Positions 1 through 6,893 of a DNA stretch of 40,248 nt are shown in pieces. Source of the stretch: Streptomyces sp. SID13031 (lineage in GTDB: Bacteria; Actinomycetota; Actinomycetes; Propionibacteriales; Kribbellaceae); assembly GCF_010548305.1 (NCBI RefSeq), contig NZ_JAAGLV010000033.1, positions 1 through 40,248 of the forward strand, read 5' to 3'. Made by a program: the position numbers and the translations under genes. The notes under the pieces are model-generated. The model was not told the origin of the DNA and ran no database searches. It saw only the letters and a program-made list of their open reading frames with translations. The first letter of the stretch is position 1. The number at the start of each line of letters is the position of its first letter.

Positions 1-37
1 CCAACTCACGCACGAACACCTCAGGCTGTCGAGCCAT
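1..37 (-). CDS. IS630-type transposase, N-terminal fragment (runs off window)
   Basis: On the minus strand an ATG at 37 follows a good ribosome binding site (GGAGG, about 5 nt upstream) and reads MARQPEVFVREL before leaving the window. This start resembles the conserved first residues of many actinobacterial IS630-family transposases (MARxxEVFVR...). Only 12 codons are visible, so the family call rests on this short similarity. The sequence between 38 and 123 would then be the element's terminal region; it reaches almost to the stop codon of the next gene. Confidence 0.45.
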   Translation of the reverse strand, partial: MARQPEVFVREL

Positions 38-123
38 CACCACCTCCGACAGCCAGCCTCCAAAACCCACACCGCCCAGGTCAAGCCGACACGATTACAA
101 CGCCAACGTTGCTTGACGAGGCA

Positions 124-1116
124 CTAGCTGCAGGTTGGGGATACCGCGACGGCGGTTGCGTTGCTGTCCGAACCAAGCGGGGCGTGAGCGATGAATTGCT
201 TCGTCGACGTGTCGAGGACCTCTAGCCTGTCCACGTTTGCCACGTAGAGGTAGGCCCCACTTGGGTGGATGGCGATGCCCTTTGCCAGTGTGGTGGTGGT
301 CGGCAGGGCGATCGGAACCGACGCAAGCCCGGTTGCGGTGTCCACTGCCTGAACATTGAAGTTGTCGTTGAGGTAGAGCAACCCGCCATTCGGGTGCACA
401 ACAATGTTCTTGGCGAAGAGAGTGTCAATCGTGCCAGTGATAGAGTTCGTCCTCACATTGATAATCGATACAGTGTTGCGTGTTCCGCTTGTGCTGCTTA
501 CATATACGTAGCCGTTGCCGGGGTGTGCCGCGATAGCGCCGCCGCCGCCCACATCGACCGGGATGGTCGCAATTACCGAGTTTGTTGCTGTGTTAATTAC
601 CGAGACCGTGTCGTCAGCGTAGTTGGCGACGTATACTCTGCTGCCGTTCGGCAGGACCGCGACTCCGCGCGGATTACGACCAACGGGGATTGTTGCAATA
701 TTCGTGTTGGAATAGGTGTCAATCACCGACACGTCATTTGACATACCGTTGGATACGTATGCCCGTGGCGAGACCTGGCTGGCGGCCAGCCCCGCTGGTA
801 GGGCACCGACGCTGATTGTTGCCATTGTCGTGTTGTCGCTGGTCCTTGTCACCGTCACGGTGCCGTTGCCGCGGTTGGCGACGTACACGCGTCCTGGCGC
901 TGTGGCAACCGCCACCGGTGCCGGACCAGACGAAACGGTAGTGATCGCCGACACGCTGCCCGTGTCGATGGCTGTGACCGCGTTTGCCGACATCCGCGCC
1001 ACGTAAGCCGGATAGCAGATGGTGGCCCATGCAGCGGGAGCGGCGTTTACCGCAGCCGCCGTCGTCACGCACATCGCGACGGACGCGATTGTCGCCAGTC
1101 TTCGGTGAAATTTCAT
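124..1116 (-). CDS. Secreted YVTN-family beta-propeller repeat protein
   Basis: I place the start at 1116 (MKFHRRLATIAS) rather than the upstream ATG at 1164, because GGGAGAG lies about 8 nt upstream and the protein then opens with a classic signal peptide: a KFHRR basic start, a hydrophobic stretch, and an AxA site ending near residue 31 (AAPAAWA). The 330-residue product has about seven repeats of the YVTN type, for example RVYVANRGNGTVTV, RVYVANYADDTVSVINT and YLYVANVDRLEVLDT, each followed by an xxIPVG-like strand. Seven such blades fit one closed beta-propeller exported from the cell. Proteins of this kind are usually surface or extracellular and often bind partners or act as lactonase-like scaffolds; nothing here fixes a ligand. 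It ends at 124, right beside the presumed IS630 terminus. Confidence 0.8.
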   Translation of the reverse strand: MKFHRRLATIASVAMCVTTAAAVNAAPAAWATICYPAYVARMSANAVTAIDTGSVSAITTVSSGPAPVAVATAPGRVYVANRGNGTVTVTRTSDNTTMATISVGALPAGLAASQVSPRAYVSNGMSNDVSVIDTYSNTNIATIPVGRNPRGVAVLPNGSRVYVANYADDTVSVINTATNSVIATIPVDVGGGGAIAAHPGNGYVYVSSTSGTRNTVSIINVRTNSITGTIDTLFAKNIVVHPNGGLLYLNDNFNVQAVDTATGLASVPIALPTTTTLAKGIAIHPSGAYLYVANVDRLEVLDTSTKQFIAHAPLGSDSNATAVAVSPTCS

Positions 1117-1309
1117 GGCTTGCTCTCTCCCTGTGGCGTCTGAGTGGCGTTTCGCACTCTCCACGCGACGAACGGCCCGGACATCCGGGAGGAGCCCCGC
1201 ACGACTCCCCAGAGTTCTGTACTACTGCCTCCGGATGATCTAACTTTGCCCAGCCCAGACGAGCAGACCGCTCGGATGCGACACTTCCCTTGATCTTGGA
1301 GGTTGTGTG

Positions 1310-1720
1310 GTCTTCACCTCGTCGTGGGAAGAAGGGGACGGGGTCGTCGGCTGCAGTCGGCCAAGCGTCAATGGTTCATGGAGTTACGTGGTCGTGGGTA
1401 GAGCATCCTGGCCGCGGCTGGTGAGGTTGACGTCTCGCGGACGACCGGGAACAACTGGTCGCGTGGCTACAGGCCCTACCGCGGTGGGAAGGCTGTCGGC
1501 TTCGCGGCGGCGCTCGACCGGTTGGCTGTGAGCGAGATCAGCACCCGGTTCCTGTCTGTCCCAGGACGAGCGGATCGAGGTCGCAGATCTGCGTCGGGCC
1601 GGCCTGAGCAACAAAATAGGCCACAAACCGCGGTGGTTCACCTGCCGTCCCTACAGGCAACAACACCTCCCGCGCAGCACCCGCCACCCCCGACCACAGA
1701 TCCAATGTGGGGGATGTGGT
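1310..1720 (+). pseudogene. IS30-family transposase remnant (stop, frameshift, internal deletion)
   Basis: The forward strand carries scattered IS30 transposase segments. Frame 1 from about 1369 reads QWFMELRGRG, then a TAG stop at 1399-1401, then AAAGEVDVSRTTGNNW and GYRPYRGGKAVGFAAALDR, then STRFLS. At about 1550-1562 the frame changes and continues QDERIEVADLRRAGL, the helix-turn-helix entry typical of IS30 transposases. The sequence ctgtctgtcccag suggests a 4-bp tandem duplication (tgtc) as the cause of the shift. The helix-turn-helix core is then missing, and about 20 codons later a TCRPYRQQ segment resembles the downstream YRP motif. The catalytic DDE part is absent. No intact reading frame exists, so it is a dead fragment. 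Confidence 0.65.
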
Positions 1721-2340
1721 CAGGGGGCCGCCCTAATGCCAGGCGATAACTGTGGAAGCAAGACTGACTTGCACCTGCGAACCTCCTCTATCGATCTGCT
1801 CCGTCGCTGCTCCGTGGGACGTTGGCAAAGGATGCTCAGGGTTGAGGACGGATGAGAACAAAACCGCAGGTCAGAGGGCAGATCGGCCGTGATAGCCGAC
1901 CTGCCCCCGCCTGTACCAGGAAGATCACCCAGTGTCTCTCGATAAGCGGGCGTCGGCCGCTCGATTCGCGATGGCACAAGCCGCAGCGCATTAAGGTCCG
2001 AGACGCCGAGGCGTGACCACCATGTCGACGCGTCACTGACCCCGTTTCCCCACCCGGGATGTGCCGGATCGAACTCCACAGCGGTTAGTGGGACTGCCGT
2101 GATCGCCGATTGACCCTCCCGCGGCGCGTGCTCGATCACTACCCCGAGCAGCCGCCCCGCCACAAAGACCGGCGCGCCCGACATGCCTGACCATTCCGAC
2201 TCGGCGAGCCTCACCGACTCCGGCGGCAACGCGCGGGGCGAAATAGACACCTGCACACTCAGCATGCCGGCGGCCCGCGCCTTCAGCAATTCATCGCGCA
2301 GTACTGCGATGGCATCCGCCAAGCCGATGAAGATGCCAAG
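1720..2340 (-). pseudogene. Trypsin-like protease fragment joined to a Trypco2-like scrap
   Basis: The minus-strand frame from about 2340 starts without a start codon of its own at the IS3 edge. It first reads IGLADAIAVLRDELLKARA, which resembles the N-terminus of the small trypsin-co-occurring domain Trypco2. It then passes abruptly into SEWSGMSGAPVFVAGRLLGV, the GxSGxPVF active-site serine segment of trypsin-fold proteases, followed by the last beta strands (ITAVPLTAVEFDPAHPGWG) and a linker (WWSRLGVSDLNALR). The catalytic His and Asp regions are missing. I infer a deletion that joined the 5' end of a trypco2 gene to the 3' end of its neighbouring protease gene, with IS3 sequence replacing the start. 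Such pairs are known from bacterial conflict systems described by comparative genomics. The reading frame beyond about 1930 runs through the 132-bp repeat and is probably not original coding sequence. Confidence 0.55.
1795..1926. repeat. 132-bp direct repeat, copy 1
   Basis: Ungapped copy of 4825-4956 (constant offset 3,030 bp); by hand count about 114 of 132 positions match. The best-conserved blocks are ctccgtgggacgttggcaaa and aaaccgcaggtcagagggca. Read on the minus strand it ends 21 nt before a GTG (1774) that follows GAGGAGG, so it may be a duplicated 5' regulatory region. The downstream reading frame is only 13 codons before a stop, cut off near the IS30 remnant. Confidence 0.85.
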
Positions 2341-2624
2341 GCCTCGTCGTTCGTTCACTGCTGAGTTCAAGGCCGAGATCGTTGAGCTGTGTGAGCGCGG
2401 CGATCGGTCGGTGGGTCAGGTCGCGAAGGACTTCGATCTGACTCAGACCGCGGTGCGTGAGTGGCTGAAGCAGGCCGAACGCGACGCAGGCACCGGCGAC
2501 GGCGGGGTGACCAGCAGCGAAAGGACGAGCTCGCGGCGTTGCGGCGGGAGAACCGTCGGCTGCGCGAAGACGTCGACATCTTGAAGCGTGCCACGGCTTT
2601 CTTCGCATCAAGGAGACCCGGTGA
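2331..2624 (+). pseudogene. IS3 OrfA (helix-turn-helix protein), two frameshifts
   Basis: The start MPRPRRSFTAEFKAEIVEL and helix-turn-helix (GQVAKDFDLTQTAVREWLKQ) are typical of IS3 OrfA in actinobacteria. The frame breaks near 2520: after VTSSE the sequence gaaaggacgag needs one more A to continue KDELAALRRENRRLRED, which now lies in frame 1. A second break lies near 2607: FFAS continues in frame 1, but the usual ending KETR-stop is in frame 3 (TGA 2622-2624). Both breaks fit single-base deletions. The leucine-zipper part (LAALRRENRRLREDVDILKR) is otherwise preserved. These are not the programmed -1 slip, which in this family lies at the orfA/orfB overlap. Confidence 0.75.
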
Positions 2625-3520
2625 ACTGTTACCCGTTCATCGAGGCGGAAAAAGCTGGCAACCACAACATCGCCAGGGCTTGTGAGCTGCTGAAGGTCTC
2701 CCGTTCCGCCTACTACGCCGACCGCACCAACCCCGGATCGCCTCACGCCCGGCGTGATGTCGAGCTGACTGCGAAGATCGTCGAGATCCACGACGAGTCT
2801 GAACAGACCTACGGCTCCCCGCGAGTCCACCACGAACTGCCAGACCAGGGCCAGCGGTGTTCCCGCAAGCGGGTCGCGCGCCTGATGCGTCAGATCGACC
2901 GCTACGGCCGCACTCCACGGCGGTGGAAGAAGACCACCACTCCCGACCCGGCCGCGACCCACCGCCCGGATCTGGTCGGCCGTGACTTCGCCATCGACCC
3001 CGACCAGCCGGCAGCCCTGGACACCCGCTGGTGTGGTGACATCACCTACATCCACACCTGGCAAGGCTGGCTCTACCTGGCCACCGTGATCGACCTCGCC
3101 TCGCGCCGGGTGGTCGGCTGGGCGACCGCGGACCACCTGCGCACCGACCTGATCGCCGACGCCCTCACCGACGCCGTCAACCGGCGCCGCCCAGCACCCG
3201 GAGTAGTCTTCCACTCCGACCGCGGCTGCCAATACACATCGACCCAATACACCAACCTGGCAAGGGATCTAGGCGTCGTCTTGTCCGTCGGACGGCGGGG
3301 CCAATGCTGGGACAACGCCGTCGCCGAGTCGTTCTTCGCGACCCTGAAAACCGAGCTGATCCACCGCCGCTCCTGGCCGACCCACAAGGCCACCACCAGT
3401 GCGATCTTCGACTACATCGAAGGCTGGTACAACACCCGCCGCCGGCACTCCACCCTGGGTTACCTCAGCCCCGCCGCCTACGAATCAACCATCAACATCA
3501 GCACCGAACAGGTAGCGTGA
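2621..3520 (+). CDS. IS3-family transposase OrfB (DDE integrase core)
   Basis: The natural start is the GTG at 2621, which overlaps the old orfA stop (GTGA). This gives 299 residues beginning VNCYPFIEAEKAG. An HTH_21-like region (YGSPRVHHEL) is followed by the rve catalytic core with D140 (RWCGDITYI), D200 (VFHSDRGCQYTS) and E236 (NAVAESFFATLK). The second D and the E are separated by 35 residues, as expected for IS3. The C-terminal YNTRRRHSTLGYLSPAAYE motif is complete. OrfB thus looks chemically intact although orfA is broken and the left IS end is missing. Confidence 0.93.
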   Translation: MNCYPFIEAEKAGNHNIARACELLKVSRSAYYADRTNPGSPHARRDVELTAKIVEIHDESEQTYGSPRVHHELPDQGQRCSRKRVARLMRQIDRYGRTPRRWKKTTTPDPAATHRPDLVGRDFAIDPDQPAALDTRWCGDITYIHTWQGWLYLATVIDLASRRVVGWATADHLRTDLIADALTDAVNRRRPAPGVVFHSDRGCQYTSTQYTNLARDLGVVLSVGRRGQCWDNAVAESFFATLKTELIHRRSWPTHKATTSAIFDYIEGWYNTRRRHSTLGYLSPAAYESTINISTEQVA

Positions 3521-3564
3521 ACCAGCCCCACATCAACCCTGTCCGTCAAAACGGGTCAACCCCA

Positions 3565-3658
3565 CACTGGCAAACTCGACAAGGATCCGCCCTCTTCCGG
3601 TCAGTTCCGCTCCAAGCGAGAACTCTCCGTCGAAGAGCAGTTGCTGCTGGTCCGGTAG
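3565..3658 (+). pseudogene. Possible C-terminal gene fragment beside the IS3 right end
   Basis: Immediately right of the IS3 end the forward frame reads TGKLDKDPPSSGQFRSKREL and continues SVEEQLLLVR before TAG (3656-3658). Its charged, low-proline composition looks more like a real protein tail than like noncoding DNA, suggesting the 3' end of a gene cut by the insertion. No 5' counterpart is visible left of the IS. Family unknown. From 3659 to about 3756 I see nothing recognisable. Confidence 0.25.
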
Positions 3659-3871
3659 GTGCAGGGGGTATGCCGGAGTCAATGGTGCCGCCCCCTGAGC
3701 GGGCCTGCTGCGACTAACGTCCATAGCCGACCTCTCGCGTTATGTGTGCTGTGGACCTACTGGAATCCGCGCCCAGACGATTCAGGCGTCGACGGCGAGA
3801 AGGCGCGGAACATCAGCCAATGTCCCGTCCGCTTGGCCATCTCCTCGTAAATCCAGGTCTCCGTCAGTTGG

Positions 3872-4684
3872 CTATCCTGAATTGCCTCGACCACCAGATC
3901 GAGTGACACGCAGGGCCGGCGATGCCCGGTGCAGTTGACGAAACTCGTCGGATCCGGAGTGATCTCGGCGCCCGAGGATGCTCGCGAGCTCGGCCAGGGT
4001 GGCGTCGCCCAGCATGGCGGGGTTGGTTGCCATTGCCTCGAGCAAGCCCTTGACCTGGTCGGCAGGGAGCTCTGCCAACCCCGCAAGGCCCTCGCCGTCG
4101 ACGATGCGGGCACTAGTTACGAGCCGCATCTGTTCGTCGCTGTACGCGCGGGCAGCGAGGGCGGCAAGGTAGCGAGCCTGCGCTTCTGCACTCGACATGC
4201 TGGGGAGATCTTCTTCGGACGCCTGACATAGTTCCTGTGCCGGCTCGATAATCCCCTCGATAGTTGTGCTCTTCTGCGCCTTGCCGTGCGACCTACGCTC
4301 ACGCCTCTTGGCGATCTGGGCGCCAATGGCCGGACGAGCCGTTTTCCGCCACCATTGCTCTGCGAGGGGCTTGGCCTTGGCGATCGCCCGGTCGATCAAA
4401 TGGGAGACCAAATCAGCAATGGCCTGCTCGAGTTCTTGCTCTTGGCGCGTTCGGCGCCGCTGTTCGATGGGGACGTAGACCGTTTCGGTGACGACAAGAG
4501 GCTCAGTATCCTTGCCGTCGTCAGGGACGAATCGAGCGCTGCCCTTGAGAACCCCATCGCTGTCGTAGAGGTTCTGGTGGAGGCCGCCTTCCCTCTTTTG
4601 TCCAGGTGTGAGGCCGGAGTTGTCCCACTCGTAGTGCCCCTTGATGCGCTCCATACCGCAGAACTGTAGTTGCTGTTCCACCAC
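3872..4684 (-). CDS. Conserved hypothetical of the integrated element, probably frameshifted
   Basis: The longest frame encodes 270 residues starting VVEQQLQFCGMERIKGHYEWD; GTG 4684 or the internal ATG at 4654 are both possible starts and neither has a strong ribosome binding site. The middle is rich in Arg, Lys, Glu and Gln (residues about 70-140) and probably helical; no catalytic motif or membrane segment is seen. Two observations suggest the gene was longer. Upstream, a well-composed frame from ATG 4805 (MKPRLHSPIGPLTDG..., SRQRAEKLRN) leads into it with a +1 shift near 4690. Near 3970 the in-frame tail turns poor, while the +1 frame continues EITPDPTSFVN and SQLTETWIYEEMAKRTGHW down to 3757. 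An ancestral gene of about 4805-3757 with two one-base insertions would fit. I do not recognise the family. Confidence 0.55.
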   Translation of the reverse strand: MVEQQLQFCGMERIKGHYEWDNSGLTPGQKREGGLHQNLYDSDGVLKGSARFVPDDGKDTEPLVVTETVYVPIEQRRRTRQEQELEQAIADLVSHLIDRAIAKAKPLAEQWWRKTARPAIGAQIAKRRERRSHGKAQKSTTIEGIIEPAQELCQASEEDLPSMSSAEAQARYLAALAARAYSDEQMRLVTSARIVDGEGLAGLAELPADQVKGLLEAMATNPAMLGDATLAELASILGRRDHSGSDEFRQLHRASPALRVTRSGGRGNSG

Positions 4685-4824
4685 GGTTCCGTAGCTTCTC
4701 CGCCCGCTGCCTTGAGTCGGCGGTTTCTGGAGGCGGGATGATCTGCTGCGTGGTCTCCGACCCGTCGGTTAGGGGGCCGATGGGGGAGTGCAAGCGCGGC
4801 TTCATCTCGACTCGCGGAGGAGTC

Positions 4825-4956
4825 TCTGCTCCGTCACTGCTCCGTGGGACGTTGGCAAACGATGATCAGCGGTGAGAAGCGATGAGGATAAAACCGCAGG
4901 TCAGAGGGCAGATCGGCTGTGGTGGCCGACCTACCCTCGCTTGTACCCGCAAGATC
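4825..4956. repeat. 132-bp direct repeat, copy 2
   Basis: Second copy of the repeat at 1795-1926, without gaps. On the minus strand it ends 20 nt before the ATG at 4805, the same spacing as copy 1 has to its GTG (21 nt), although the sequences beyond the repeat differ. It lies in the gap between the integrase stop (5040) and the hypothetical gene. Apart from this repeat the interval 4806-5039 holds nothing I can recognise. Confidence 0.85.
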
Positions 4957-5039
4957 CTCGACATCTTCAACAAGAACGCGTCGAGGAGGCCGAGATCAGG
5001 ATGTTCGGACGACTGGCCGCTGCGGTGGCATCAGAATCT

Positions 5040-6467
5040 CTAGAGCTCAGGGTCTTCGAAGGCTTGTTGGATGGCGTTGGTGGCGGCGGGGTTGGGGGCT
5101 GTTCGGTCGAAGTAGTTGTCTTGGGTCATGGAGACTCGGGAGTGGCCTAGTTGGTTGGCTGCGCCTCGGGCTGATTGGCCGGCGTTGTCGAGGGCGGTGG
5201 CTACGGTTTTGCGGAAGGCGTGGGAGGTGATCCAGGTGAGGGTGTCTGTGGGGACGGGGGCTGCGGCTTCGTCTACTTGGGTGAGTAGGGCTTCGGTGGT
5301 TTCGGGGGTGGGTTTGTAGGTCCATAGGAGAGTGGTGGCCAGGGGGCGGTCGACTTTGATGCGGCCGGATTCGACTAGCTGGATTCTGTTCTTGGGCCAG
5401 TTGAGGGTCTTGGTGACTTCTTCGCGGGTGAGGCCGGCTTTTCGGCGGGCGGCACGGAGGGCCAGACCTAGATTGCGGCGGGCGGCGCCACCGACAGGGG
5501 CTAGCGCGTTGCGCAGGGAGCGGCGGGTGTTGTTGGGGTCGCGGTAGCCGCCGGTGGTATCGGTGAAGATCGGGTCGTCGAGGCGGATGCCGGCGGCGGC
5601 TCTGCTGCGGAGGGTTGCGATCAGCCAGTTGGGGAGGCCGAGCTGGCGGTTGCTTGCCGCGGATTTGCCCACCTTGCGGATCAGGCCTTCGCCTTTGATG
5701 CGGACGATGGTGTGGGTCACGTCGACGGTGGCGGCGTCAAGGTCAATCTGGGACCAGAGGACGGCGAGGGATTCGCCGATGCGGACACCGGTGCCGAGCA
5801 TGAAGGTGACTAGGTCGGGGAGGTCCGCCTGGACTGCTGCCTCGTCGGCCTTGAGGTGCTTGCGGAGGAGGGTGATCTCGTCGGCTTGGATGGCTCGAGC
5901 GGGTTTCTTGGCGGGGTGTTCGATGCTCTCGACTTCGCGGACCGGGTTGACGGTGATGGCTCCGTAGCGGACGGCGAGTTGCATCATTCCGGAGATGATC
6001 GCTCGGCAGGTTTTGGCCGTCGGCGGGCCGGTGTTCTTCTTGATCTTGGAGATCACAGTGTCGACGCGGGGTGTGTTCAGTTCGCCGATGCGGAGCTCGC
6101 CGAGGGCGGGGCGGATGTGGTTCTTGATGGCGCGTAGGTAGGTGTCCAGGGAGGTGGGGGATCGTGTGCCGTCGGCGATCTGGTCCTTGAACTTTGCCTC
6201 CCAGAGGTCGAGGAGGTGGTTGATCTTGTGCATCGCGGTCAGGTCGCTGCTGTGCCCGGTCTTGGCGCGGTCCTGGAGCTTCTTGAGCACGGCACGCTCG
6301 GCGGCCGTAGCGGTCGTGGCGTAGGCCGTCACATCGCGGACCTGGCCGTCGTGGTCGCGGAAGTTGGCCTTTGCGCGGACGCTGACTGCCTTGCCCTTGT
6401 CATCGGTCTTCATGACCTTGGTGGAGATCCGGCCCCAGCTTCCGATGGGCAGCGGTGGTCTCGCCAT
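5040..6467 (-). CDS. Tyrosine site-specific integrase with an inserted XRE-type helix-turn-helix
   Basis: The start at 6467 (MARPPLPIGSWG) has GGAGG about 6 nt upstream; 475 residues. After an arm-binding N-terminus comes a SAM-like core-binding domain (about 75-185) and the catalytic domain. I can see R229 (GTGVRIGE), a likely beta-hairpin Lys (K268), H416-x-x-R419 (SHAFRKT), H442 (LGHSR) and the nucleophile Y452 (QDNYFDR), so the enzyme looks complete. Between the beta-rich part and the HxxR box, residues about 332-400 form an extra domain, LGLALRAARRKAGLTREEV then NWPKNRIQLVESGR, which matches an XRE-family helix-turn-helix. The gene lies 271 bp from the 3' end of tRNA-Lys and points away from it, the usual layout for elements that integrate into a tRNA gene. 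No excisionase gene is evident next to it. Confidence 0.92.
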   Translation of the reverse strand: MARPPLPIGSWGRISTKVMKTDDKGKAVSVRAKANFRDHDGQVRDVTAYATTATAAERAVLKKLQDRAKTGHSSDLTAMHKINHLLDLWEAKFKDQIADGTRSPTSLDTYLRAIKNHIRPALGELRIGELNTPRVDTVISKIKKNTGPPTAKTCRAIISGMMQLAVRYGAITVNPVREVESIEHPAKKPARAIQADEITLLRKHLKADEAAVQADLPDLVTFMLGTGVRIGESLAVLWSQIDLDAATVDVTHTIVRIKGEGLIRKVGKSAASNRQLGLPNWLIATLRSRAAAGIRLDDPIFTDTTGGYRDPNNTRRSLRNALAPVGGAARRNLGLALRAARRKAGLTREEVTKTLNWPKNRIQLVESGRIKVDRPLATTLLWTYKPTPETTEALLTQVDEAAAPVPTDTLTWITSHAFRKTVATALDNAGQSARGAANQLGHSRVSMTQDNYFDRTAPNPAATNAIQQAFEDPEL

Positions 6468-6688
6468 TTCAAGCCTCCAACCAGTTCGATGGTTGGCTAC
6501 TCAACGGCTGGCTTGATGGAGCTTCGGTCGTCGCGAGAACGATGCGAGACGATGTGAGGTGACACACAGTCACGATCAGATTAAGGCGTGGGTAACCGCT
6601 GTGGTGAGTAGCGGAGGGTGCTGGTTCGGTCGCTGACAACTCGGTGAGGAGCGACGTCCGGCAAAGAGGGTCGTAAGAGGGTCGTGAG

Positions 6689-6738
6689 CAACACAAAGGC
6701 CCCAGAACAGATTGCGATGTCTGCCGGGGCCTTCGTGT

Positions 6739-6740
<2 letters not shown>
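6689..6740 (-). terminator. Terminator hairpin downstream of tRNA-Lys
   Basis: The arms CAACACAAAGGCCCC (6689-6703) and GGGGCCTTCGTGTTG (6726-6740) pair over 15 bp with one mismatch. On the minus strand the stem directly follows, and slightly overlaps, the CCA end of the tRNA, so it should end tRNA transcription. It also lies at the presumed chromosome/element junction. The rest of the 6468-6738 gap shows no gene. Confidence 0.65.
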
Positions 6741-6814
<74 letters not shown>

Positions 6815-6893
6815 GTGTTTTGTTGTGTTGCGGTGTTGCCTTCGAACGAAGAGGATCGTAGCAAAGGTTCGGGGCGGAAGTGAAATCGGTTCT

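Larger units (their letters stand above)
2325..3566 (+). mobile_element. IS3-family insertion sequence (left end lost)
   Basis: The element is defined by an IS3 orfA/orfB pair. The right end is probably near 3540-3566, where gtccgtcaaaacgggtcaac resembles the inward part of actinobacterial IS3 terminal repeats. No matching inverted copy is found upstream of orfA; instead the protease/Trypco2 reading frame runs right up to the orfA start, so the left terminus seems deleted. Boundaries are approximate. Without the left end the copy should not be able to move by itself. Confidence 0.65.

Noticed and set aside
1..6700. Second attachment-site copy of the tRNA-Lys 3' end within the element
   Set aside because: I looked for the tRNA 3' sequence (GGGACTTGAACCCC on the plus strand) and found none apart from the tRNA gene itself; the tRNA-His region at 11,690 shares only the general T-arm.
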